A stretch of DNA of 64,000 bases from assembly GCF_910592395.1 (NCBI RefSeq), contig NC_088326.1, positions 2,671,001 through 2,735,000 on the forward strand, written 5' to 3'. The stretch is from Lineus longissimus. Its lineage: Eukaryota > Nemertea > Pilidiophora > Heteronemertea > Lineidae. This document shows, piece after piece, positions 23,001-35,426 of the stretch; the first letter of the stretch is position 1, and every line of letters starts with the position of its first letter. The translations under genes and the position numbers were made by a program. The notes beneath the pieces were generated by a model that saw only the letters and a program-made list of their open reading frames with translations, made no database searches and had not been told where the DNA came from.

Positions 23001-26000
23001 GCCTGGTGAGGGGGAACATCTGGAGGTCTTGGATGCGGAGAGTGAGAAATCAGTTGACAACTCTAGAACCGAAACTCCTAGAGGACAAGGGAGGGTCAGG
23101 GGACATGGACTGTCGAAGACCCCGCAACTTAAATCACTCGCAGATGGTTGCTCGGACTCGGACTCTGATGGTCCTTTCGACCCAAAGATGACGCAGCTGA
23201 AGGGAATAGGAAGAAGGAAATCGAAGAAATTCCAGGAGCGAACTGGTTCTGAAGATTCTGATGTGTCTCCTGTTGCCAGGGGCAGGGGAAGAAAACGAAA
23301 GCAGACGTCACCATCGCAAGATTCAGATGATGAGAAAGATTCCGAATCAGACGATTCTACCCAAGTAAAAACTCCTCGTGGTCGTGGGAGGGGTAGGGGG
23401 CGAGGCAGAGGGCGTGGACGGGGGAGGGGAAGGACTCCTACCGTCAAAACTGGTGACAATGATACTGAATCTGGCAATGATGATTCGGGATGTGACCACT
23501 CTACGGAAGTGAAAAGACCTCGAGGGCGTGGAAGGAGTAGGGCGCGTGGTAGAGGTAGAGGCAGAGGGAGAGGAAGGACTCCAACTGATGACCCATCTGA
23601 TAGTGCATCTGAGCCATTAAAATATATTCCCAAAGTGTTTGGGAGTGGCCATAAGATTGAATCCACACTGACTCTGAAGAAGGATCTGATCATTGAAGGA
23701 GTGCCGAATTGGGTTATGACTGGTTGGCTGGTAAGTCAAGTTGATATTTTATTTCTGATATATCTGATAATTGTTGGATAGAAGTCACTTTTGAAACTTG
23801 CCCTGTATTGGTCGTGTTCTGATGTCTTCTGCATTCCATTGAGAAACCACCCCTGAGTCATGATGTCATTCAAACTGTGAACTTTGAACAAGACGGATGC
23901 AAGTCAACCCCAGCCACCCTGATGAAGCCTAGAGGGGCAGAAACGCACATCGGTGGAGCAAACACAACAGCCCAACAATAGGGACCGATGGACATTGTTG
24001 TAAACTACAGTGACGGTATCCAGTTTTACTTCTACTAGTCTTCTGCATTCCATTCCAGAAAGACAAGAGGCTCCAGAGGGGTTACAAGTGTCCAAAATGC
24101 AAGAACATGAGACAAGGGTTTGATGCTGTTGTCAGTCATTACCTGGAATGCAAGGTAGGTTCAAGTTTGATATTACAACGGAACCTTCCTGAGCGGCCAT
24201 CTCTCTATCAAAGACAACCTCTATTAGGGAAAACCTCTCTAATACCGACACTAGTTTTGGTCCCAAATTGGTTGTTTCCATTCAATTTGACCTCTCCAAT
24301 CAGGACACCTCTCTATTAAGGACAGTACTTGTCAGTCCCAAGGGTGAACTTAATAGAGAGATTCTACTGTGTTCCTTCTTGACGTTTAACAATCTCCGCA
24401 GCTGAGTTGTGACGTCACTCGTTGTTGGAGATTGAGATGGTTGCTCCACAGAGCTTTGCCGACAATGACGCATAGTACGCATCCATTGGCTTCGTCTCAG
24501 CGTCCTGGAACCGCCTTACGGATTGGCCATGGTAATCTTCAATGTCTTTGTACATTTCAGCCTACGGAGTTAAAGTGCAAGAGATGCGACCGTGTGTTTA
24601 CGACGTTTGCTGGTCTGAAGTATCACTATATGTCAGATCACGCGCTACTGGTGAGTTTCTAGAGGACATTGTTTTGGTTTTGCTGGTTTTTCCTCATTCA
24701 GTTAACTTAAAGGCCTACGCCATTCGTTAAAAATTTGAAATTTGTAATTGAATATGAATACTCATAGGATCGGTGGCACAGTAGTTGAAGAACCATTCTT
24801 ATAATATGTAGGTCGTAGGTTCAACTCTCGGAAAGATCTGTACTGTTTCGTCTTTTTGTCATTATGAGATGTAAAACTTGATTTCTTCTTCCTGGTGACT
24901 ACTGTGTTAGGCCGAAATTTTGTTCCTCTTCATTGGAGCCTTTTGCAAACATTTCTAAAAATGACACTTCACGATTTTCATTTTGGTGCATATTACTAGA
25001 TTATGCTGATCCCTTTTGTGATTTTATCCAGGTATCGCCATCAAATATAGATGGTTTTGACGATGCAGATGCTCTCCAAAGTATCCTTCTGAAATTGAAC
25101 CGCCTCCGTTGTGATAAATGCTTGGAAACTTTCCGATCTGTCAAGCGATTCATGTTCCATCGCGAATGGTGTGGACGGAAGGAGGAAATGGGCGTTTGCG
25201 AAAAGTGCAATAAGGACGTTGCGCTTTACAAAATGGCGGCTCACATGAAGGCGCATGCAAGGTTGGAAAAAAAGAAGAATGCAGACAGCGGAGAAGTGGA
25301 AATTACGGATGCGATGGAAGTTATATTCACATCTGATGAGGAAAGTAGTGAGGATGAAACTGGGGACTCCTCCAGTGACGTGAAAACGCAACGCCATGCT
25401 GCGCGAAGGTAAGTTCCGTTGCCCTATTTCCCGCTTCTCAATGTCCGTGGGAAATGAATTTTAACCCTTCCACTGCCTGTGCACGGTAGTACCCGTGCTG
25501 TACATACACAGATTTTGCCGTACTGCCTGCACCAGTAGTGCCGGGAATCCCACTTTTCATTCATGAATTATTAAGAACGATACAACTGACGCCACCTGTG
25601 AATCGCTGATTGAACTTAACTTGGCCGTCACTACTGGTTCCCGCTTGCAAACGTGTAACTTTTTTTCATGTCTTTTTCCAGGGCCCAGGAAAATTTGAAT
25701 AATATCAAGAGAGATTTAGTACAGCAGGTTGTTGACATCCGTGAGAAGAAAACAGATTGGAAAGTACGTCCGTCTTTAAAGGAAGAGACTCTGAAGATGG
25801 GGTCACCAGGCCAATTAACCCAATTGGCACCTAACTGTAGTGGCACGTAAAACCCGCCTTGGAGGAGGAATGATTTCTGGAGAATAACGCATCCAATGGC
25901 AAAGTGAATACTGAAAAGAAGAAGAAGTGAATTGTAGAATGAGGTCGGCCGTTTTTTTAGGCAGAAGACTGGGTCACCAGGTCAATAATACCCCAACTGG

Positions 26001-29000
26001 GAAATACTCCCTGTAGGATAACTCCTCCAAGTTGCTACTGAAGAAGAAGAAGCTGAAAAGGAATGCAGTTGTCACTAAATGCCAAGAGGACTTTGTTATG
26101 AGGATGTTGTATGCAGCTTTTTTCTTCTTTCAGAAATATTACAAGAGCCCAAATCTGCCTCAAATTCCGGACGAACTCATTCCTGATATCAAAAAGGCTT
26201 TTAAACTGGGGCAGGAGGTGAAATGCCCGAACGAGGTATGATGCAGTGTCTTGTGACATTCTCAATTTTTGGAGGATTTCTGTTTTTTCCCTCCATAGGA
26301 AAGGTTTAATTTGACAGCAGAAATGGAAAGATCTACGCATCAGCTCTCTGTAGAACTTTGAATTTTTGAAATTGGACCTCTCTCGATGTCATCGACTACA
26401 ACTGTTCTTTTTCAGGCCTGCTCGAAGCAATTGAAGAGCTTAATCTCGCTGCATTACCATTTCCCACGATGCCTAGCAGTGGCAAGCCCACCGACAATCA
26501 TGTACACATGCTTGAAATGCAACCATCACCTGACCGTCGAGATGAGCATGAGAACGCATGTGACTGGCTGTTTCTCTTTGGTGAGTTTGAAGTCACACTT
26601 TCAGTCCGGAAGGGGATGGATTTCCATACCTAGCATTTTGTGGTATGGATATCCATATGTTATTTCCAGCTGACAGTCAAATTGAGCATGAGATATCATA
26701 TGACTGGCTTCTTTTCTTTGGTTAGTTTGTACAGCGTAGTCGCAACTTCAATTTGGAAGGGGATTGATTTCAATTCCTTTGCGGAAGGGGATAGATTTCC
26801 AAATCATGCACCATCTAAACTGGGGTGATATTTCTCGTTTGGTGTCTTTTGCGGTCTGATATTGATGAAAGTCTCTTCCAGAATAATACGTCTCTTGAGT
26901 TGAAGCAAAATAACGACAGCGACCCGGAGGTGAAAATATCCGGTGAGGAATCTAGCGAGGATGAAGGTTCAAGTGGGGTGCCGGAGTATGACAGCTCAAG
27001 TCCAGGAGAAGGTGGGCTCATATTCAAAAGTATTGTGTCCCTCTCTCAAAGCTGTTTTATTACCATAAACTTGGGGGGCCCATCTTACCTTAGTTTCCAA
27101 CTGAGCAACACCTATAGTAGTAGTTTAGTTGCTACACCAATTTCAAATAATAAATGTCAGTAGCCGTCGTATATTCAGCCGGAAAGCTGAAAGATTTGTC
27201 ACAGAATATGACTCGATAGAAAAGAATTTCCCTTGACTGATGGTACCTAGACTTTTGAATGTGAGCTAGTAGGTGTTTTCTTTCAATGAAATCTCGCTAC
27301 GACTTTGTATTGAAACCAAGCTGTCTATATGAAAGACAAGCATTGGCAAGTTGAAGGCCAGTTTGTTTTGACTGCCTAGCTGGTAGTGCCTGTGCTACAA
27401 TTTGAACCACCACACATGTTGAGCATCTCGAAATAGGCTGAAGTCTGAAGTCGGTCAAGTTTTTGAGGAGAGGGGAGGGGGTGCAAGGAGAGATGAAAAA
27501 ATTGCATCTAGGCTTCAGCTTACTTTGAGATGACCCCCTACCATCTTCACCAGACATCATGATTCCCCTAAGCCACTGCCACCGTTGACTAACAGCATGC
27601 CTGTGGTCTGTTTACCCAAACATGGCCCCACTGTGGAATATTTCACTACCAATAAGCATGCGACAGCACCAGATCTGCTGAGCGTCCTTAAACTCACAGT
27701 TATCAAGCACCAGTCCTCCGCTCTCGTAAATTTTCCCAGTGGTTGCACAAATTTTGTCATACAGTGCAACATTATTTACAAGAGGTCAACTGCACTTTAA
27801 CATTCCTTTGTCGTGTCCTTAATAGAGAGGGTGTCCTTAATAGAGAGGGTGTCCTTAATAGAGAGGGTGTCCTTAATAGAGAGGTGTCCTCTAAGAGAGG
27901 TGCTACTGAAGATGAATGAGATTAAGAAGTTATTGTAAAAATTGAATCGACTCCTACCCAACTTTTCCAATCCGTCTGTCGGTCAGTCAAGCAATGTTTA
28001 TTAAAATTTCAGACGACGTTTATAATGTTCAAAATAGTGTTGTTGGAAACCGTGCTGCCCAAAACCGTGCTGGTGTTCATAGACGTCGGTCATTGCTAAA
28101 AAAAGAGAGTCGCCCCCTGATGGCCGACGAGGAGACTATCATCAAGATGCTTCAATACCTGTCGCGGTATTATAGGAAGATCGTGTTTGAGGAGTGGATG
28201 CCCAGGAAGGAGTTGTGGCAGTCAATACCTCTCAGGTAGGGGGGTAATGGGTTTGACTCTCTGAAGGATTGCTGTTGATTTGTCTTTGTGTCCTTGAGCA
28301 TAACACTTAGCCCTAAATTGCTTTATCCTCTAATGAGATGTAAATCCGAGGTTCCTTGTTGCTGTTTTTTATGTAGGGTGAACAAAAGATCTGATCAAGT
28401 GTGAAGCATGGGTAGCCTGTGATGGATTCTACCTCTCGCGGAAGACAGAGTCGCTTATTGACACCTAATTGTAATGGCATGTAAAAATTGTCTTGCTGCC
28501 TTGGAGTATGAATACTCCATGGAGAACAACACGTACTCCAAGTACAGATGCAAAAACTGTAGAGGTGGAGACACGAATATTATCATTGTGTTGGCCTGTT
28601 CCTGCATGTAATTTCATGTGTCCTTTGTTTCAGTGCTCTTCCAATGATGTCCCGCTGTCCTCATTTCAAGATTATCGATGGCAAAGGGAAGAAGAAGTCG
28701 CCGTTGAGGGAACTTGGGACGATACCATTGTACGAGTCCGTAATGACAGGTAGGAATAGTTTGATATTAGAATGATAATCCGCTGCTGTGAAGGGCTTGA
28801 ATTCAGCCATGCGACCACTGCCATGGCAGTCGGTGCCCTCCAGAATGATCTTCGCTCCTTCTGAAATCATTTCTAATACCCCGCTACAGGTAGTGTTCAT
28901 GGTTGGGTCTCATTCGAAGGATGTGAAGAGCCAAGAATTTTAGTTCCTTGAAAGCCACACCAGTGCGTCCAGAAACTCAATTCTGGGTTCTCCCCAGGAT

Positions 29001-32000
29001 CAAACTCGGGGCCCTATTGTGTTGTAGACAACTGTGTAAGTCACAAGGCTAAGTGGCACCTCGGTACACAACCAATATACTTTATTTATCATTCAGGTTC
29101 TAATGCCACCCTCAACGTAGGTGGCCAAGCTTGGGCGGCCGACTGGTGCCCTATCCCGAACACGAAGAAGACTTCTGGCGTCAGTCAGTACCTTGCCATC
29201 GCACCGTCACCCGGCAACATGTCAATGAAAAAAATCTTGGTCAAACCAGGAACTATACAGCTATGGAATTGCGGGAAACTGGCTCACGAATTGCGGGAGT
29301 CGGACGTGACTTTGAGCGTGATTATGTTGCACGAATTTGGCAATGTTAACAAGATGCTATGGTGCCCAAGCGGCGCTTGGTCTCCCCCGGAAGACGGCCA
29401 GAGACTGGGCCTACTGGCGATGGCCTGCTCTGACGGCACTGTCAGAATAATCAGCGTGCCGCACCCGGAAAATATCAAAGATGATTTGACAAAGATGGCG
29501 GCATTTAAGGTGAAGGCGTCTGTCACGCTCGATCGAGGGACGGAGGGAATTCGGAGCCATAACTGTCTGTGTATGGATTGGTCCAAGACGGATGGTCATA
29601 CAAGTCTGGTAGCTGGGTTTTCAGACGGTACGTTAACATTTCTCCCATACTGTAAAAAGCTTAATTTTTATATCTGTTTACCACATGAATATTTCTAAGT
29701 ATACAGTATTGCGTACATTTATGATATTCTGTTTCAGGTGCTGTTGCATTGTGGGATCTCTCGACGACGTCACCGCTATTAAAAACGGAAGATTCCGGTA
29801 CCATCGTCATAAAACCGTTCCGCACATTTTATGCCCACACGGACATGACCACGGACGTAACCTTCTGCTCTTACCGATCTGATGTCATCGTCACGGCAAC
29901 GTCACAGCATTTTCTTTCAGTGTGGAATCTCTCGGATACCAGGAACCCAGTTGGAGGTATTCGTCGCGGGTACCAGACACAGATCATGTGGGCGCCATTC
30001 TGGAAGTTCGCCTGCTTCAGCCAGGATGAAGCGTACAGGTAATAGTTTCCCGGATACAAAATTCAAATTTTAGGCAGAATCCAGACCTTTTCTTCTTATT
30101 AAATGCTAAATTTGACAGCTGGAATGAAGAGATCTCTGTCCAAACTCTCTGTGTATCTTTCAATTTTCAAAATTGGACCAGAAATCAGCATTTAAGAGGC
30201 ACTTTTGTACTGATGAAAGGACAAGAATTTTCTGGAAAATTTTTTTCAGTGAGTTTTTTTTTGTTTGCAGCGGAACTCTCCAGAATGGTACTTTCATGTT
30301 TCAACTCAGCAACTATGAGGATCAGTATAGGATTCTGCAGTCAAAGACAACAATATCGGTGAGTTACATATCAACATCATAGTCTGCTCCTTTTCACCAA
30401 CAGCAAAACTGCAGGATCACCTGTTCATTTCCTCATTCCCTAGCTGTGTACTGTACAAGAGTGCTGGCAACTATTGTGGTATTGAAGTGTGATGGAACAC
30501 TTTGACTCTGAATGCCATTTTCATTTCAGAGTGTTGACGTGTCGCCGTGGTTGAACTGCATCGTTCATGGCAACCAGGTTGGAGAGGTGGTCGCACACAT
30601 TGGGAAAGTAAACCACAAGTTGTCAAAATTTTGTCGATTTGTAAGTATCTGTATATTTCATGTCGGGCAATTAGGACAGCATTTTCATAAGAAAATTTTT
30701 TCTTTTGCTCTGAGCAGTTTCACATCCCAGTTGTCAGATAGTCCCTCACAAACCAATATGTTAGCTTCAAAACTAAAAAAGCATGTTTGCCTGAACAGTA
30801 TATTATTTTGTTCTAACTTTTCAGTGGATTACTAAATTAGAGCAAGAACTACGGTTCGGTGATGATACAAAAGCAACAGATGGTGATCTAGCGTCAGAAG
30901 TTGTAACGGGGGACAAGGTTGAAAATAACGGTAACAAGGCTGTTTCTGGTGAATCGGCAAAGGAAGGGATGAATACTGTAAATACTGATGTGTTGGGGCA
31001 TTCAGGAGGCAATAACGTTACCAATGTAACGTCTGTCGACAATGTCGAAATAAGGAGTGAAAATATATCCATGGAAACAACGTCCCAAGAGGGTGGTAAT
31101 TTGTCTCAGGGAAGAACAAATCTTGTGTCACATGCAGCAAATTCAGACAATCAGGAAATCTTGCCTGATTGTTCAAAGAATGTAGAGACTATGGGGCCCT
31201 CTCCAGCAAAGCGGGTAAAAATATCCGACTCACAAATAAACGAGTCTACGGAACGTTTTTGTTCAAAATCTGAAAAAGTTGTAAAATCTGTGACATTTTC
31301 TGATGAAGTTTTGGAGAATTTTGAGGAACAAAAATCTGAAGATGTAACAAGACAGTGCAATGGAAGCGGAGATCATAGCGGTGTGCAGGGTGTAGCAGAC
31401 GTTAGAAAAGATGCTAAGAGCTGTACTGGGAAAAGTGGAGGTGATGCTGAGACGTCCGCCAATAAAGATGTCGCTACTGGTCCTGTCGCCGGTGGGAGTG
31501 ATGCAAAGGATGCTGGGCTGAGTGCAAAGAATCTGGCTGCGGCATCAAAAAAATACAATCTTGTGATACGGGACTATAACCTGGTGAGTATTCTTAACCC
31601 ACTTACGGCCAAGGCAGTTTATGTTCGTAGAATTTTCTTGTGCTGCAAGTAATTTGATAAAGGGAACAGGCAAAGACCTTGAAGGGCATGAAAAATGTGA
31701 CGTTAAATCAGGTACATGTACTTAAGACTTAATAGCTTCCTGGCCTGGCCTTAAAAATGCATTTGGTACTTTCCAGGCGCCTAGGGTTATGTCAGACCTT
31801 GATGCCAGACAGTTGGAGGACCTGGCCGTGGATCGAGTGGACGAGTTCGGTCTCAACGCAGTTTGTAAGGTAAGCTCAAGATGCTATGTCGATGTAAAGT
31901 TACATTTCATGCAATAACACAAAATAATCATCTTGAATTGTTTCACCGTATGAGAAAATGAAAGTACATGTAATACTATATACATGTAATACTATAGATT

Positions 32001-32944
32001 CGGTGACCGCTGCTTCTCATCATGTGGTCCCCGGTGGTGGAATGCCCTACCGGAGCACATCAGGGGGGCGGACGCGCTGCTTGCTTTTAAACGACTCCTA
32101 AAATCCTGGCTGTTCGAGGAAGCATTTCTTCGTGGGGAGGTAGCGCCTTGAGCAGGTTTACCTGGAGTTTGGCGCTCTATAAGACATTGTTGATTGATTG
32201 ATTGATTGATTGGTCCAGTCCAATACTTTGGTAGGCGGCCGAGAACCTTTAGTCTGTGAAATTGACATGGCCTGGAAATCTATTGTGTATATGACCACTC
32301 ATTGATGCCCCCTGCTGGTAATATAGTTCCTCATTGCCTCAGAGAGGAAATAAAGTGTTGCTCAACATCGCAAATATTGCATCCATCCAGTATCGAACTG
32401 CCTATGTTGAGCTTAGAGGAGTCCAAACCATCATACTTGGGCTTGATCGGGTCTCCGTCAAAAGAACCCGAACTCGGCTAGGCGACCGGAGTCTCTCGTC
32501 TTGTGCACCTGTTCTTTGGAACGCCCTCCCTGGCCACGTCAAGGCATGCCAAAATATCACCAGTTTCAAACTTCAGCTAAAGACGTGGCTTTTTAAGAAG
32601 CACTTCTCTGAATGATGTTTTCGGTTTTGAACGGGGTGGCGCCTTGATCAGGCTCTTGGAAAGGCGCCGCCTATAAATGCTTTTCATTCATTCATTCATT
32701 TCATTCATTCATACGTATTGCTTTGCTAGTTATGATAGAAGACATTATATTTCATAAATAACCTGACCACAATCTCCTTCAGGTCAAATGGAACCCAAAT
32801 CGTCACTCCTGCCATTGGATAATGGTCGCCGGGAAATCGGGTCTCGTCCAACTCGTCAACGTCAATGGTGTTTTCGGGAAGAAGGTGGCTGTGAAAAGAT
32901 ATTCTACTAAAAACGCTGCAGGAAACATTGATACTGCTCAGTAA
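20040..32944 (+). CDS. GTF3C2: TFIIIC subunit 2 (TFIIIC110-like) with N-terminal RG-rich region and zinc fingers
   Basis: WD40 subunit of the RNA polymerase III factor TFIIIC, which binds tRNA-gene B boxes. 18 coding exons: 20040-20279, 20872-23730, 24059-24154, 24561-24650, 25032-25408, 25682-25763, 26134-26235, 26416-26580, 26882-27011, 28013-28235, 28634-28749, 29097-29627, 29738-30038, 30271-30358, 30530-30640, 30825-31583, 31777-31869, 32783-32944. All phases agree; 2174 residues against about 911 in human. The C-terminal third matches GTF3C2: ADWCPIPN, LWCPSGAWSPP, RLGLLAMACSDGTV, then GAVALWDLSTTSPLL. Upstream are finger-like motifs C-x2-C-x11/12-H-x3/4-H/C near residues 91, 1044, 1071, 1122 and in later exons, plus RGRGRG runs in exon 2. 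A candidate AATAAA is at 33315. The start is the first ATG after a possible acceptor. Confidence 0.88.
20527..20703. mobile_element. Diverged MITE (CAGTAGAACC family) in GTF3C2 intron 1
   Basis: It starts CAGTGAAATCTCTC and ends GTGTCCTTTATAGAGAGA near CCCTACCG. It is a worn member of the family best preserved at 38989-39170. A fragment follows at 20764-20853. Confidence 0.55.
22195..22494 (+). repeat. Coding 93-bp repeat in GTF3C2 exon 2
   Basis: Just over three in-frame copies of a 31-residue unit (SDDVPLARFKTP, SGGRGKAS, RKCEEST). Copies are nearly identical, so the expansion is recent. Confidence 0.9.
24172..24372. mobile_element. MITE (CAGTAGAACC family) in GTF3C2 intron 3
   Basis: The full-length copy runs from ACAACGGAACCTTCC to TTAATAGAGAGATTCTACTG and shares the core GGTCCCAAATTGGTT with copies at 38989 and 43465. 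Confidence 0.75.
24764..24870 (+). repeat. SINE-like fragment in GTF3C2 intron 4
   Basis: A-box-like GGTGGCACAGTAGTTGAAG and B-box-like GTAGGTTCAACTCTC suggest a tRNA-derived head. Confidence 0.5.
26670..26720 (+). pseudogene. Duplicated fragment of GTF3C2 exon 8 (possible optional exon)
   Basis: The end of exon 8 (26529-26580) and its following intron start are repeated at about 26666-26770. The copy keeps an AG acceptor (TATTTCCAG), a 51-nt open frame reading LTVKLSMRYHMTGFFSL, and a GT donor (GTTAGT). Both ends are phase 0, so it could be spliced in without a shift. It lacks the CxxC pair, and the last cysteine of the finger has become F, so it would not bind zinc alone. It is either a relic or an alternative exon. 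Confidence 0.7.
27808..27900. repeat. Tandem copies of a MITE end in GTF3C2 intron 9
   Basis: GTGTCCTTAATAGAGAGG is repeated about four times head to tail, then a worn fifth copy. This is the terminal sequence of the CAGTAGAACC MITE family. Confidence 0.85.
28225..28380 (+). repeat. SINE-like fragment overlapping GTF3C2 intron 10 start
   Basis: The body motif CCTTGAGCATAACACTTAGC resembles the repeat at 3590-3775. A B-box-like GGGTTTGACTCTC is at 28249-28261. Confidence 0.45.
28935..29075 (-). repeat. tRNA-derived SINE-like fragment in GTF3C2 intron 11
   Basis: Read on the minus strand it has GGTGCCACTTAGCCTTGTG and, later, GAGTTTGATCCTGGGG, spaced like the A and B boxes of a tRNA. Confidence 0.5.
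31997..32218 (+). mobile_element. Non-LTR retrotransposon 3' end with (ATTG)n tail
   Basis: It encodes the last part of a LINE reverse-transcriptase protein: FGDRCFSSCGP, then RLLKSWLFEEAF. The 3' UTR follows with GGCGCTCTATAAGACATTG and a (ATTG)n tail. The same family lies on the minus strand at 59693-60045. It sits in GTF3C2 intron 17. Confidence 0.8.
32393..32720 (+). mobile_element. Second LINE 3' end with (ATTC)n tail
   Basis: The frame ends LGDRSLSSCAPVLWNALPG, then LKTWLFKKHFSE and stop, the C-terminus of an L2/CR1-like reverse-transcriptase protein. A tail GGCGCCGCCTATAAATGC plus CATTCATTCATT follows. Confidence 0.8.
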
Positions 32945-35426
32945 ACTGTGGAAAAAGTTGATGCCAAGTGCAGTGCATGATAAGGTGACGCTGCTTGCAC
33001 CGGTGTGGAAAATACTGATTCCAAGTGTGGTATTTGATTCCTGATATTATACATAAGTGGTTCGTGCACTTGTTTATTTCTTGATTGACCTTGAACTTTT
33101 GCAGTAAATCTTGCTTTAATACTTTTGACCAAGTTAAAATCGATTTCACCATATTCTGTTCTGATTTCTTTTAAACATTATGCATGTAATCCCACTCCTG
33201 CGAGAAGAATTTCTGTGATAAATCAAATCATTCTAAATCTTGTTTTGTTCACAAAATAATTTTGATTGTAAATATCTATCGAAGCAAGTTACTGCCATAA
33301 TTGTGTTTCTGTGGAATAAAATATATTTCTTTAGATGGTTTCTTGTCTTGATTCTTTCGAAGGTGTCGTCAAAAATGGTGTTTGGCCCCTTATACTCGGG
33401 ACAAGGAAATGATCCTTATGTCCAAGCTCTGTAGAAGGGTACGGTCTCAAAGTAACAAGGCTTTCCCTAAAGACAAGCTGCTGGAAACAGAAATGGGAAC
33501 AAAAGAGATAACCCTGAAGAGGGCTCATGGAGTCAAAGTCTCAAGCACTTTATCACCCCGAAGAGGTCTCTGCTGGTGTCCCCAAAGATGTTTCATGAAG
33601 ACAACATCACAACCAGGTTGGAATAAGATCCCTAATGTCATCCTTCCACAGCAGGCCTAAATACACTCAGTCAAAGTCCTGCTGAATTTGCCCGATTAAG
33701 ATATCTTGGCCATAACATTGATGTACATCACCCAACTGTCCCATCCTGAGTTAAAACAAGGCCATGCAATTTGAACCAAGCTGTCCTGCAACCTACTGGA
33801 ATCTGTGTGAGCAGGCGGCGGCTCAAGCTGAGGTGGATACTTCTGTGTCACCAGAAAGGCCACAAACTAGCAGAATTTTCAGGGCAGTATGTGTAACTCA
33901 TCTTGGTTGTGAAGGTTTATATCAGATAGACTCTGATTGGTCAATGACTTTCTGACTGCCACTTGCTCGTCTAGGAGGTCCAATTTCAGCAGGGTTTTTG
34001 CGAGTAGACAATGCTTCTGCAAGTATTGGCCAGATGTATACTGCCTGTAATTAACTGCTGATGGCGTGTAATGGAATGCTCATCCCATGTCCGTGGACAA
34101 CACTCTTTGGATCGACCCAAGTCCAGCCCATAAGATAACATAACACGTATTATCATTTGAACCTTGATTTATTCCATAAGGAATTACATGTAACACAGCA
34201 GGCAGGTCTATGTACTTCATTGTTAAGCTGAGACAAGGGGTTTGAGCTAAAATGTAGACTCAAAACCGAGGTTCTGGGTCAGAACATTAGCTCAACCTGA
34301 GTTAGCCGATAGCGAAAAGTTGGAAAGCGGGTATTTAAATTGTTGATTTATAGGGCTGATGAAGTGTCGGCAGGCCCTAAAACATTTAGTCTGGCAGAAA
34401 AAATATCATATTTGTTTAGAAGCTTCCAATTCCAGCGGGCATTGATCTAAAAATATAGATCACTGTGGCGAAGACGAGGCTGGGGGAAATGACGTATACT
34501 TCCTCCTGGCCTCGTAAATCAACAATTTATTTCCACCTGACAAGGCCTATGCACTTATAAATTAACATCAATGCAATATTGCAAGCGAGATTTGTTAAAA
34601 TTAATTAAAATTAATCGTAACACTCTTAACAATAAATACCCATTCATATGTATAAGCGATTAAAATATTACATGCAAATGTAAACAAATAGATTGATATA
34701 ACTGGCCAGTACATAATTTTTAATACTGAAATAGCTTGACGATGCATTTGGAATGATATGACATCGACATAGAAAAGGACATAGCACAAGAATAAAATTT
34801 AGGAACATTCTTAATTCGACAAATTGAACTAAGGTTTGCCAACCCATTCACCAAAAGACAATACCGACATCTCAAAGATATCTTATACATAGGTGTAGCC
34901 AGAGGGCCCCAGCAGTGATGCACAATCTCCTGATAGGATTGTGGCTCCACCTATGTTATGTATCCACTTATCAAGCAATAAATTAGATTTACAAACATGC
35001 AAATTATACAGATTTTGATCAATTCAGCATGATTGCGAACAGCACATTGATATACTAAGACATAGAAGTGTTACAACTGTCACATCTTAACAGAGCACAC
35101 CACACCCTGAATGACACCTGATGTAACACTTGCACACGCACATCTACAATCACAAAAGTCCATAAATTGCACCATAGAACAGACTCTACTAAAAAGAACA
35201 GGAGGCGAGAACGGCAGCAACAAGATCAATTGGATCAGTCACAGCAAAAGGAGGCGCGTTGTTGCACAGAAGATATGCCTAAGTAAGTGACACCAGGAGA
35301 TAATGGAAGCAATTGATATACTCAAGATTTCACGAAAGGCAGACAACAGTGAAATGAACAACCAGTCCATCTCGAACTGCCAAGCTCAGAGCGACATGCG
35401 CCTGATTCTGCTGTGATGGATCACAA
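32945..35426. other. Intergenic: GTF3C2 3' UTR, then unassigned
   Basis: The first about 375 bp are probably the GTF3C2 3' UTR (AATAAA at 33315-33320). I see no exon or repeat family that I can name in the rest. Confidence 0.45.

Noticed and set aside
22878-23693. A 271-residue minus-strand frame
   Set aside because: Shadow of the RG-rich coding exon of GTF3C2.
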